A DNA stretch of 12,457 nucleotides from Thomasclavelia sp. GTDB taxonomy: Bacteria; Bacillota_I; Bacilli_A; Erysipelotrichales; Erysipelotrichaceae. The notes beneath the pieces are model-generated. The model was not told the origin of the DNA and made no database searches. It worked only from the letters and a program-made list of their open reading frames with translations. The first letter of the stretch is position 1; each line of letters starts with the position of its first letter. Shown here one piece after another: positions 4,871 through 12,457 of this stretch. The DNA lies in contig JAHHTG010000028.1 of NCBI GenBank assembly GCA_020024765.1, positions 1 to 12,457 of the forward strand, written 5' to 3'. A program made the translations under genes and the position numbers.

Positions 4871-7821
4871 TATTTAACCACCTTATCTTCTTTTTCTGCC
4901 ATTTCAATTGCATCGAGCAGTTCGACTTTTAACATTTGTGAGACACCACGGTGTTGCATTGTAACGCCATATAAAACATCACATTGAGCCATTGTACCTG
5001 GACGGTGCGTAATGATAATGAATTGCGATTTTTCAGCAAATTCTTTAACATATTTCGCAAAACGTTCAACATTTGCTTGGTCAAGAGCTGCTTCTACTTC
5101 GTCAAAAACAATTAGAGGAACTGGACGAATCTTCAAGATTGTAAATAAGACACAAATTGTAATTAGTGTCTTTTCACCACCTGAAAATGAGCGGATTGGT
5201 AAGACAGATTTACCGGCAGGTTGGACAGTAATGTCGATACCTGTATTCAAAATATCTTCAGGATCTTCAAGAATTAATTTCGCCTTTCCTCCACCAAATA
5301 AAGCAACGAAAGTATTGTTCAATTCAGCATTAATTTTATTAAAAGTATCAAGAAATTGTGTTTTCATAATTTGATCCATTTCTTCGATAGCTTTAAGAAT
5401 TTTGTCGCGAGATGCAATTAAATCATCATAATTCTTTTTGATGAATTCATAACGTTCGTTAATTTCGTTGAATTCTTCCGGCGCATTCATATTTATGTTA
5501 CCGAGGTTTTCAATTTCACGACGTAATAATGCAACTTCTTCTTTAGCATCTGCAATACGTTCGGCTTTATTGTTCTCTTTTGCATATTCATAGGTCATTT
5601 GGTATTCAGATGCTAAACGATTGATATTATTTTCGAGTTGAACATTTAACGCTGATTCTTGTGCAATCATTTGCTTTTCTGACCGTTGAGCTTCATCTAA
5701 TTGTTTGCGAGTTTGACGAATTTGTTGTTCCTTACGATCGATTTCGCCATTCAGTTTTGCGCGTTCTGCTTTCTTTGAACCGATTGTTGCATTTAATGAA
5801 TCTCGTTTTGAATAAGCACTATTTAACTCACTCACGATTGAATCGAAGAAATTATTAGTTTCTTCTGATTCGGATTCATTGTTAGGCGAGAGCATATCGT
5901 ATTCGCCTTTAATCTTTTCGTATTTCGAACGTTTAACATCAACGACCGATTCGAGTTTGGCAATCATGATACGTTTTTCGGTGATATCTGATTCAATCTT
6001 GGCTTTTTTGAAGATCAAATCATTATATTCAACAAGTGCCATCTCACTTGATGCACGATAACTTTCTAAATCACGATTAATATTATTAAGTTCGCGTTCG
6101 GCTGTAATGATTGATGTTTCATTTTTCACACGACCACCAGTCATCGATCCGCCCTTATGTACAACATCACCTTCAAGGGTAACAATCTTATAAGTGTAAT
6201 TGATTAAAGAACTTAGTTTATTAGCGTTTTCTAGATTATCTGTAACTAAGACATTCCCCAATAAACTATCACTAACAATGTCATATTCACTAGCGCAGTT
6301 AACAAAATCAGCAGCAACGCCAATATAACCTTCGGTATTTTCGGCAATAATTAAAGCATCCTTACTAACATAACGTCTTTTTAAAACAGTACATGGTAAG
6401 AAAGTTGCACGGCCTGAACGATTACGTTTTAAAAATTCAATCGCATTACGAGAACTTGCTTCATCCTTTGCCACAATATGGTAAATTGAACCTGCAAGCG
6501 CTGTTGAAATTGCTTCTTCATAACCTTCTTCTGCATGAATTTCTTGGCCAACAACTCCCATAATGCCACCAAAACTACTCTTATTTTCAATAATAGCCTT
6601 AACGCCGGCTTGAGCATGAGATGAGAATGGATCCTTTAATAAATTATTGAGAACTTCACGACGATTTTCTAATTTTCTAACCACACTAATTGTTTCATCT
6701 TTCTTTAGGGATGCATCTGCTAAACCTAAAGCAATTTCTTCAAGTTTTGTGTTGAGCATTTCAATATCGGCGTTGTACTCGTTAAAGCGTTTTAAACGGT
6801 CTTCATATTCAATCTTCGCTTCTTCTAAAAGACCACGCATATTTTCAATTTTTTCTTTTGTTGAACCAATTTCAATGCTGTATTTACGCTTTTCATCGAT
6901 TTCAACTTTACGTTTTTCTAAGATTTGAATTTCATTGATTGTCTTATATAAATCATCTTGTAATTTATTTAATTCATTTTCTAAAGTACGAACTTGTTCT
7001 TTAGCTTGCACATTATTGTTTTCGTGAACTTGAATAGTTGCTTGATGCATTGTGATACGTGTATCAAGATCAAACATTTGTTTGCGATATTCTTCTAGTT
7101 GTTCATGCAACAATGTAATTTCATCAACTAAAACACAAATTTCAATCTCTTGTAATTTAGCCTTCTTTTCACGATATAACTCAGCTTTATGAGCTTGGCG
7201 CTTTAATGGCGAAACTTGACGTTCAAGCTCATTTAAAACGTCATACGTACGATCTAAGTTTTCTTTGGTTGTTTTTAAACGACGGATTGATTCATCTTTA
7301 CTTTTTTTATAACGCGAAACACCTGCTGCTTCTTCAAAAATAACACGTCTTTCACTCGGTTTAGCTTCTGCAAAAGAGACAATATTGCCTTGCGAAATTA
7401 ATGATAACGAGTCTTTGCCAAGTCCGCTATCAAGAATTAAATCAACGACATCTTTAAGACGTACATGATTACGATTAATTAAATATTCTGCCTCTTGGTC
7501 AGTATTGTAGATACGACGCGTAACTTCAATTTCATCAAGAACACTATGCAAATAGCGATTTGTATTATCAAAAACAAGTGTTACCTCTGCCATGTTTTGA
7601 GGTTTGCGATTTTCACTACCTGAAAAAATGACATCAGTCATTTTTTCACCACGTAATGATTTTACGCTTTGTTCGCCCAAGACCCAACGAATGGCATCTG
7701 AGATATTTGATTTACCACAACCATTAGGTCCAACAACGCCAGTAACACTATTTTCAAAATTAATGACAACACGATCTGCAAAGGATTTAAAACCTTGCAT
7801 TTCGATTCGTTTTAGGAACAT
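4870..7821 (-). CDS. smc: Chromosome segregation protein SMC (short form)
   Basis: SMC is the ATPase core of condensin. It works with ScpA and ScpB to extrude loops and resolve sister chromosomes. The 983-residue protein has all expected parts: Walker A GPNGCGKS (31-38), the coil entry EEAAGVSRYK (163-172), an N-terminal coil (about 170-405), a hinge (about 417-565, GGIMGVVG to MTGGR), a C-terminal coil (about 570-830), the signature SFSGGEKTL (878-886), Walker B LIVFDEVEAALD (903-914) and the H-loop THRPGTM (938-944). It is about 200 residues shorter than the B. subtilis protein, with both arms shortened, as in Mollicutes. The ATG follows AAGGAGGA (7827-7834). It is the first gene of the operon, directly after its promoter. 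The rnc gene that often precedes smc is absent. No frameshift is seen. Confidence 0.97.
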   Translation of the reverse strand: MFLKRIEMQGFKSFADRVVINFENSVTGVVGPNGCGKSNISDAIRWVLGEQSVKSLRGEKMTDVIFSGSENRKPQNMAEVTLVFDNTNRYLHSVLDEIEVTRRIYNTDQEAEYLINRNHVRLKDVVDLILDSGLGKDSLSLISQGNIVSFAEAKPSERRVIFEEAAGVSRYKKSKDESIRRLKTTKENLDRTYDVLNELERQVSPLKRQAHKAELYREKKAKLQEIEICVLVDEITLLHEQLEEYRKQMFDLDTRITMHQATIQVHENNNVQAKEQVRTLENELNKLQDDLYKTINEIQILEKRKVEIDEKRKYSIEIGSTKEKIENMRGLLEEAKIEYEDRLKRFNEYNADIEMLNTKLEEIALGLADASLKKDETISVVRKLENRREVLNNLLKDPFSSHAQAGVKAIIENKSSFGGIMGVVGQEIHAEEGYEEAISTALAGSIYHIVAKDEASSRNAIEFLKRNRSGRATFLPCTVLKRRYVSKDALIIAENTEGYIGVAADFVNCASEYDIVSDSLLGNVLVTDNLENANKLSSLINYTYKIVTLEGDVVHKGGSMTGGRVKNETSIITAERELNNINRDLESYRASSEMALVEYNDLIFKKAKIESDITEKRIMIAKLESVVDVKRSKYEKIKGEYDMLSPNNESESEETNNFFDSIVSELNSAYSKRDSLNATIGSKKAERAKLNGEIDRKEQQIRQTRKQLDEAQRSEKQMIAQESALNVQLENNINRLASEYQMTYEYAKENNKAERIADAKEEVALLRREIENLGNINMNAPEEFNEINERYEFIKKNYDDLIASRDKILKAIEEMDQIMKTQFLDTFNKINAELNNTFVALFGGGKAKLILEDPEDILNTGIDITVQPAGKSVLPIRSFSGGEKTLITICVLFTILKIRPVPLIVFDEVEAALDQANVERFAKYVKEFAEKSQFIIITHRPGTMAQCDVLYGVTMQHRGVSQMLKVELLDAIEMAEKEDKVVK

Positions 7822-7845
7822 TTCAATCCTCCTTGAATTCTCTTA

Positions 7846-7874
7846 ATTATATCAAAACATCAGTTCTATATAAA
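7846..7874 (-). promoter_or_regulatory. Promoter of the smc-ftsY-ylxM-ackA-nrnA operon
   Basis: TTTATA (7869-7874) and a perfect TATAAT (7846-7851) are 17 nt apart on the minus strand. A TG one base before the -10 (7853-7854) makes an extended -10 element. Transcription would start near 7839, directly ahead of the smc ribosome binding site. It lies between the U32 terminator and smc, exactly where an operon promoter is needed. Confidence 0.75.
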
Positions 7875-7909
7875 GGATAAAAGACAATTCAAGAGCAAGT
7901 TCTGTAATG

Positions 7910-7939
7910 AAAAAGTGAGAATCAGAAATTGATCCTCAC
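7910..7939 (-). terminator. Intrinsic terminator overlapping the U32 stop codon
   Basis: On the minus strand GTGAGGATCA and TGATTCTCAC pair over 10 bp (one G-U) around a 5-nt loop, followed by five T (7910-7914). The right arm (7915-7924) contains the TGA stop of the U32 gene (7922-7924), and the left arm (7930-7939) lies in its last codons. Terminating ribosomes could therefore interfere with folding. Confidence 0.85.
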
Positions 7940-10159
7940 CTTAGTTTTATTCAGTTTTAATTTTTTGATTAGTGTTTTAATTTCGTTGGACTTTTCATCA
8001 GTGAATCGGAAGAATTGACCAATTTGCTTAAAATCAGTATGTGTTAAATTTGTTTCATCTTCTTCGATTTCGTAAATATTATGATGATTAATAATCTTGA
8101 AAACGCGTTTCTTTGTATCGATTAAAGAATAATGATGATTTGGATTCAATCCTTCATTCAAACCCTCGACAAGCGACGCTTTAAGATACATCAAATTTCG
8201 TTTACCATAAGCATACAAATAGATTGGTGGTAAAGGCATATGATTCTTTTTGTAAAAATTGATCAAATGTTCAATTTGAATATCGTTTAATTCGCTGCTT
8301 AATAAAATAACTTCAGCGCCCTTCTTCAATAACATATCGATCGCTGCATGATTTGCGATATTTAAATTGTAATATGTATACATAGCACCTTTATTAACAC
8401 CACCAAGTTCAGAAGCCATATGAATATGCTCGTCTTCAATATATTTTGAGCATTCGTTAATATTATCTTCACGATAAATTAAACCATGCTTTATTGCAAA
8501 ATTATAATCATTACTAATAATCAAAGATTCTTCACGAACCGATTCAAGAGAAGATAATTGTTCAATGTTGTTAACCTCAAAACAATAAGGCTTAAAGCTA
8601 TATAAATTTGATTCCAATCGTTCATTTTCGAGATAAATGAATTCTTTTTTATCATTGGTTCTAATATCAGTTAGTGTTTGATATGCTTGGCGACGCAATT
8701 CATTTAATTGACTAATCGCTATAAAAATATCATCAACTTGTCCTTCAATATGTTCGATCTCGAAAGCTGTATCCTTTGTTTTTGAAAGCTGATCCACTAT
8801 CTTTTGATATGTTACTGGCGCTTTTTTTGCTGTTTCAAGTTTAAATTCTGAAAAAACTTCAATTTCGTGTTTACCATCATTAACTTTTAACATGAATGGT
8901 TCACCAAGTTTGGCTTTAAATGAAACATAAATACCAACTTTACGATAAAAAGGATAATCATTAATTTCTTTATTTAATAAAATATCAGTAGTTTTTAAAA
9001 CTAAAGCATTCTTATTAATAAATTCAGGATAATCAATTTGGATAATCGTATTTTTGTCAGCGTGATTCACCAATAGCCCTTTGACATAAATTTTATTCGC
9101 TACGATGCCATATTCATCTTTGCCATCAATGATTCTTAGTCCATCGCCTTGATTTAGGCTAACATCCAATTTTATAGTTAGTTGGTGTTTATGATAACTT
9201 AATACTTTACCAATTTTAATGCCTTGATGATTTGGCCTTACTTGATTGAAAATGTCATGTGAACTTGAATGGAAAGCGTAGCCCGAAGTAAAACCACGGT
9301 TAAACAACAACTTCATTTCATCAAGTTTTTCTTTTGTAATTTTATATGGTTTTTTTGCATAATATGCATCAATTGCTTCACGATATAAACGTGTTAAAAG
9401 TCCAACATATTCAGGACGTTTCATGCGTCCTTCAATCTTAAGTGATGCAACACCACTATCAATAATCAATGGTAATTCATTAATTGTATTTAAGTCTTTC
9501 GGACTTAACAAATATTCTTCTTCCAAATCAACAGTTCTGTCTTCATCTTCATCGAATAATTTGTATTGAAGGCGGCAACATTGGGCACACATACCACGAT
9601 TACCCGAACGGCTTTGAAGAGCTGATGACATTAAACATTGACCGCTATAAGAAATACATAGAGCACCATGAATAAAGACTTCAGTTTCAATGCCACTGTG
9701 GCTAATTAAATCAATAATTTCAATCGGGGTTTCACGTGCCAGAACAACACGTGCTAAACCTAAAGACTTTGCAAATTTAGCACCTTCTAAATTATGGATG
9801 TGCATTTGTGTTGAAGCATGCAATTCAAGGTTTGGCAAATGTTGACGACATAGATTAACTAAACCTAAATCTTGAACAATTAATGCATCAACACCTATTT
9901 CATGTAAAAATTTAGCTTCTTTAAAAGCAACTTCAATCTCGTCTTCAAGCAACATTGTATTCATTGTGACATAGATTTTAACGCCATAAAGGTGTGCGTA
10001 TTTTACAACTTCAATCATATGTTCATGATCAAAGTTATCCGCAAAAACACGCGCACCAAAACTCTTACCACCTAAATATATAGCATCAGCACCATTTTTT
10101 ACAGCAGCATAAAATGCATCAATGGAACCAGCTGGAACCAATAGTTCAACTTTATTCAT
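7922..10159 (-). CDS. U32 family protein, RlhA/TrhP-like RNA hydroxylation factor (long form)
   Basis: The U32 'peptidase' family includes the E. coli RNA hydroxylation factors TrhP (tRNA 5-hydroxyuridine) and RlhA (23S rRNA 5-hydroxycytidine), so an RNA role is more likely here than collagenase activity. The TIM-barrel U32 domain spans about 1-270. It opens with ELLVPAGS and carries the family signature EVFIHGALC-x6-C-x2-S (160-178) with C168 and C175, then CAQCC (191-195); these cysteines probably hold an Fe-S cluster. An RlhA-like central domain (about 310-500) ends in the typical IAISQLNELRRQAY. A C-terminal region (about 505-745) recalls the second barrel-like half of long Firmicutes members, but the cysteines I expect there are missing. 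The ATG overlaps the serine dehydratase gene by 8 nt, with GGAG 7 nt upstream, and the gene ends in a terminator. The exact RNA target is uncertain. Confidence 0.87.
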   Translation of the reverse strand: MNKVELLVPAGSIDAFYAAVKNGADAIYLGGKSFGARVFADNFDHEHMIEVVKYAHLYGVKIYVTMNTMLLEDEIEVAFKEAKFLHEIGVDALIVQDLGLVNLCRQHLPNLELHASTQMHIHNLEGAKFAKSLGLARVVLARETPIEIIDLISHSGIETEVFIHGALCISYSGQCLMSSALQSRSGNRGMCAQCCRLQYKLFDEDEDRTVDLEEEYLLSPKDLNTINELPLIIDSGVASLKIEGRMKRPEYVGLLTRLYREAIDAYYAKKPYKITKEKLDEMKLLFNRGFTSGYAFHSSSHDIFNQVRPNHQGIKIGKVLSYHKHQLTIKLDVSLNQGDGLRIIDGKDEYGIVANKIYVKGLLVNHADKNTIIQIDYPEFINKNALVLKTTDILLNKEINDYPFYRKVGIYVSFKAKLGEPFMLKVNDGKHEIEVFSEFKLETAKKAPVTYQKIVDQLSKTKDTAFEIEHIEGQVDDIFIAISQLNELRRQAYQTLTDIRTNDKKEFIYLENERLESNLYSFKPYCFEVNNIEQLSSLESVREESLIISNDYNFAIKHGLIYREDNINECSKYIEDEHIHMASELGGVNKGAMYTYYNLNIANHAAIDMLLKKGAEVILLSSELNDIQIEHLINFYKKNHMPLPPIYLYAYGKRNLMYLKASLVEGLNEGLNPNHHYSLIDTKKRVFKIINHHNIYEIEEDETNLTHTDFKQIGQFFRFTDEKSNEIKTLIKKLKLNKTKVRINF

Positions 10160-11336
10160 CCTTAAACTCCAACGCTAGGCCACCTAAACTCGTCTCTTTT
10201 AATTCTGGTGAAATCTTTTTACCAGTGTAGTGCATAGAATTGACAACCATATCAAAAGTTACAAGGTGATCACTGATGGCCGTTAAATTCTTACTTAGTT
10301 TATAAGCATTGAAACTACGCATAATTGCAACAGCATTTCTTTCAATACATGGAATAATCACAAATCCCATGACTGGATCACACGTTAATCCTAAATGATG
10401 TTCAATGCCGATTTCAGCAGCGTATTCAATAATGTGTGTATCAGCACCTTCTAAGTAGCTAATCATCGCGCTTGCCATTGCACACGCTGTGCCAACTTCA
10501 GCCTGGCAGCCACCCAATGCACCGGAGATACTGGCGTTTTGTTTAATAATGTTTCCAAAAATACCGCCAACTGCCATAGCTTCTAGTAATTTATCTTTAG
10601 ATTTTTTGATATCTATATAGTAATAATACATTAAGGCTGCAACAATGCCGCATGAACCTAATGTTGGTGCTGTAGAAACAATATGTCCTAATGCATTTTC
10701 TTCAGCAGCTGCATAAGCATAAGACATAATTTTAAGTTCGTCATCATTATTAGCAATACCCTTCTCATACATACCCTTTGCATGATGAGTAACTTTTAAT
10801 TTTTGATTCAAAATTCCTTCATTTTGAAGACCACGATTAACACTGTCAATCATAACATCAAAACTAGGGCTTAATTGTTCTTTGATATTAGGCTCATAAT
10901 GTTCTACATATTGCCATAAATCACAATGATGTTCTTCGAGGAAATTTTTAATTTCAGAGAAATTTTTTTCAGGATAAAATTCGACATTATCATCAGTTTC
11001 TTTTTCTTCGATGTGGATTGAACCACCACCAAGTGATTCAGCATGCCACGTCGCAACTAATACGCCATTTTTATACCCTTTAAAAATCATTGAATTTCGT
11101 TGATTGTCAAATTTGTTGTCAAAGATGAATTCAGCGCGTCCTTTTAAAATTTCTTGAATAATTGAATCGGTATGATGGCCCTTGCCTGTCAAAGATAGAG
11201 ATCCATATAATTCAACAATGTATTTATCTAACAAACCAAATTCTTTTAAAAACAATTCAGCCGCTCTAGCTGGCGCGATAGTATGTGAACTACTTGGACC
11301 ATGTCCAATTCGATAAATATCTTTAATAGAATTCAT
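10152..11336 (-). CDS. sdaA: L-serine ammonia-lyase, iron-sulfur dependent, single chain
   Basis: This enzyme deaminates L-serine to pyruvate and ammonia using a [4Fe-4S] cluster as Lewis acid, feeding pyruvate to fermentation. The N-terminal beta domain carries GHGPSSSHT (11-19) and GKGHHTD (51-57). The catalytic alpha domain (about 160-390) carries TAPTLGSCG (222-230), GGCQAEVG (275-282), LTCDPVMG (317-324) and PCIER (329-333). C277, C319 and C330 are spaced 42 and 11, the same as the cluster ligands C343, C385 and C396 of the Legionella enzyme. At 394 residues it is shorter than E. coli SdaA (454) but has both domains in one chain. The C-terminus ends LALEFKDE without the Cys found in the Legionella 'tail-in-mouth'. 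AGGAGGT (11341-11347) precedes the ATG. The holA stop is 2 nt upstream, and the end overlaps the U32 gene. Confidence 0.94.
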   Translation of the reverse strand: MNSIKDIYRIGHGPSSSHTIAPARAAELFLKEFGLLDKYIVELYGSLSLTGKGHHTDSIIQEILKGRAEFIFDNKFDNQRNSMIFKGYKNGVLVATWHAESLGGGSIHIEEKETDDNVEFYPEKNFSEIKNFLEEHHCDLWQYVEHYEPNIKEQLSPSFDVMIDSVNRGLQNEGILNQKLKVTHHAKGMYEKGIANNDDELKIMSYAYAAAEENALGHIVSTAPTLGSCGIVAALMYYYYIDIKKSKDKLLEAMAVGGIFGNIIKQNASISGALGGCQAEVGTACAMASAMISYLEGADTHIIEYAAEIGIEHHLGLTCDPVMGFVIIPCIERNAVAIMRSFNAYKLSKNLTAISDHLVTFDMVVNSMHYTGKKISPELKETSLGGLALEFKDE

Positions 11337-11338
11337 GA

Positions 11339-12301
11339 TTACCTCCTCGTGATTTCTATAATGAATAATTCGAGTCTTAACTTAGAATCGATGTTTGAAT
11401 TTGATTTTAATTCTTGATCTAGATCAGACAAATCACTAAGCATTTTCAAAAAATCCGCATTGTCAAAACGATGAATAATTTCAAGCGTTTTAATAATTCG
11501 ATATTCATTGGCTTTCGTTATATCTTTAATTTGTCGCGATGTCATATGACAATCATTGAGATAACTGATTTCATTTAAAAAACGTAATTGGCTTGCAATG
11601 ATTGCCACTAAATATTGTGGTGCAATATTATTGGCGTAGAAATCATTTAAAACCAATAATGCCTGATTCATATTTTTTGAAAATATTGCATCAGTTAACT
11701 TAAAAACATTTTCTTCGAACGGAATATCAACCAAGGCATTTAATGCTTTTTCATCAATTGGTTGACCATATAAATGCAATTTTTCAACATTTTGTTTTAG
11801 CAAATATAAATCTTCTTTAGAATATTCTATTAGAGACTTTGTAATAGCCGGATTTAATTTTAAACCTGAACGATGGATCAAATTTAAACCATGATTATAA
11901 TAATCATCATATTTCATCGATTCAAAACTAAATGTTTGACAACAATTTGCAAGTTTTTTGCTATATTTACTGTAATTATTTAAAGAGTATTCATAAGAAT
12001 ACATAATCAAATCGACCAGCGGATTAGCATTATTTAAATATTCGAACAAATTTTTTATCGAATTAGCTTGCGACCCTTCTTGGCCTTTTTCTAAAAATAA
12101 AGGATTTTTAAATAAGACACACTTCTTTTCGCCAAAGAAACTAATTGTATTGCATTCTTCAAGGATATCGCCAAGATTAAAACTTGCATTAGAACCATCG
12201 TATTCTATGATATTCTCCTTACTAGCTTCACTTTTTTTAATTAGCTCTTTAACCTTTGCACGAATCGAAAATTCGTCTTTACCTTTAACTAAATAATTCA
12301 T
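11339..12301 (-). CDS. holA: DNA polymerase III subunit delta
   Basis: HolA is the clamp-loader wrench that opens the beta sliding clamp during replication. The 320-residue protein has the family's poorly conserved sequence but recognisable landmarks. These are an N-terminal fold beginning MNYLVKGKDEF, a strand region around DLIMYSYEY (97-105), the conserved stretch SKEDLYLLKQNVEKLHLYG (161-179), NVFKLTDAI (198-206), the clamp-loader helix LVAIIASQLRFL (231-242), and an ending with DLDQELKSN and LRLELFIIEI (293-317). The start at 12299-12301 shares one base with the comEC stop (TGATG). No strong ribosome binding site is visible, so translation probably depends on reinitiation after comEC. The comEC-holA pair is also found in B. 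subtilis (comEC-yqeN), which supports both calls. Confidence 0.93.
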   Translation of the reverse strand: MNYLVKGKDEFSIRAKVKELIKKSEASKENIIEYDGSNASFNLGDILEECNTISFFGEKKCVLFKNPLFLEKGQEGSQANSIKNLFEYLNNANPLVDLIMYSYEYSLNNYSKYSKKLANCCQTFSFESMKYDDYYNHGLNLIHRSGLKLNPAITKSLIEYSKEDLYLLKQNVEKLHLYGQPIDEKALNALVDIPFEENVFKLTDAIFSKNMNQALLVLNDFYANNIAPQYLVAIIASQLRFLNEISYLNDCHMTSRQIKDITKANEYRIIKTLEIIHRFDNADFLKMLSDLSDLDQELKSNSNIDSKLRLELFIIEITRR

Positions 12302-12457
12302 CACTTAATTATAGCAAATTCACCATTTGAACATACGATAAATCGCAAAAGATTTGTAAATATAAAACTTATATCACCACATTCATTAGTACTAAGCATT
12401 TTAATACCATATCGATTTAACTTTTCGATAACATCATGATGAGGATGACCATAACGT
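12301..12457 (-). CDS. comEC: ComEC, C-terminal end (partial): DNA uptake channel / Rec2 family
   Basis: Only the last 51 codons are in the window. They read RYGHPHHDVIEKLNRYGIKM, then LSTNECGDISF, and end at TGA (12301-12303). The pattern R-x-GHPH-x2-V-x3-L-x3-G followed by a T-x4-G-x-I segment is the typical end of the metallo-beta-lactamase-like domain of ComEC/Rec2. In that family this extracellular domain is thought to degrade the non-transported strand during DNA uptake. The membrane channel and the start lie beyond the right edge, so whether the gene is intact cannot be judged. The stop overlaps the holA start by one base. The neighbour holA strengthens the call despite the short sequence. 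Confidence 0.85.
   Translation of the reverse strand, partial: RYGHPHHDVIEKLNRYGIKMLSTNECGDISFIFTNLLRFIVCSNGEFAIIK

Noticed and set aside
5012..5374. 120-codon open frame on the plus strand inside smc (and shorter ones at 5661-6061, 6647-6928 and 7604-7846)
   Set aside because: All lie opposite conserved SMC sequence, including its ATPase motifs. Their translations have no recognisable domain and they are best explained as shadows.
6429..6617. 62-codon minus-strand frame inside smc
   Set aside because: It is out of frame with smc across the hinge, which reads through intact. It has no family resemblance.
7922..10159. U32 protein as a secreted collagenase
   Set aside because: No signal peptide is present. 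The conserved cysteines and RlhA-like central domain fit the RNA hydroxylation factors better than a secreted protease.
12299..12304. GTG at 12302-12304 as the holA start
   Set aside because: It adds only one Met-like residue, while the ATG next to it gives the TGATG coupling with comEC. The difference is trivial and the ATG is the better choice.
1..12457. Mycoplasma-type genetic code (UGA = Trp), suggested by the short SMC
   Set aside because: TGA ends nrnA, the U32 gene and comEC at the expected protein ends, and conserved Trp positions use TGG.

Overview
The window is AT-rich and compact. Every gene I can support lies on the minus strand, so transcription runs from position 12457 towards 1. 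The content points to a low-GC Bacillota lineage, probably a small-genome anaerobic or fermentative member of Bacilli near Erysipelotrichales, RF39 or the Acholeplasma/Izemoplasma relatives. Three things support this: the comEC-holA and smc-ftsY-ylxM gene orders known from Firmicutes, strong AGGAGG-type ribosome binding sites, and a short SMC like those of Mollicutes. UGA is a stop codon here (nrnA, the U32 gene and comEC all end in TGA, and Trp is TGG), so this is not a code-4 Mycoplasma. The taxonomic placement is inference.

Reading in the direction of transcription, the first block is 12457-7910. It holds the 3' end of comEC (DNA uptake channel), holA (DNA polymerase III delta), a single-chain [4Fe-4S] L-serine ammonia-lyase and a long U32-family protein related to the RNA hydroxylation factors RlhA and TrhP. 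The genes overlap or nearly touch, and the block closes with a clear intrinsic terminator that overlaps the U32 stop codon.

The second block starts at an extended -10 promoter near 7850 and runs smc, ftsY, ylxM, ackA, nrnA. It joins chromosome organisation (SMC), the signal recognition particle receptor (FtsY) and its small HTH partner (YlxM) to acetate kinase and a DHH-family oligoribonuclease/pAp phosphatase. The gaps are -1, -11, 15 and 3 nt, so this looks like one translationally coupled operon. The ffh gene that follows ylxM in Bacillus subtilis is absent, and ackA takes its place. A hup (HU) gene follows with its own promoter overlapping the nrnA stop codon, and it ends in a strong hairpin-plus-U7 terminator.

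The last part is a roughly 300-nt intergenic stretch (794-1097) with an AT palindrome and a weak promoter candidate. It is followed by two unrecognised genes: one of 188 codons with a GTG start, and one that runs off the window edge at position 1.

Most of this is core housekeeping DNA. I see no CRISPR array, mobile element, tRNA, rRNA or phage gene, and I do not see a convincing novel system. The points worth a second look are the replacement of ffh by ackA-nrnA, the shortened SMC, the U32 protein whose C-terminal domain appears to lack its usual cysteines, the serine dehydratase without the usual C-terminal cysteine, and the two orphan genes at the left end.
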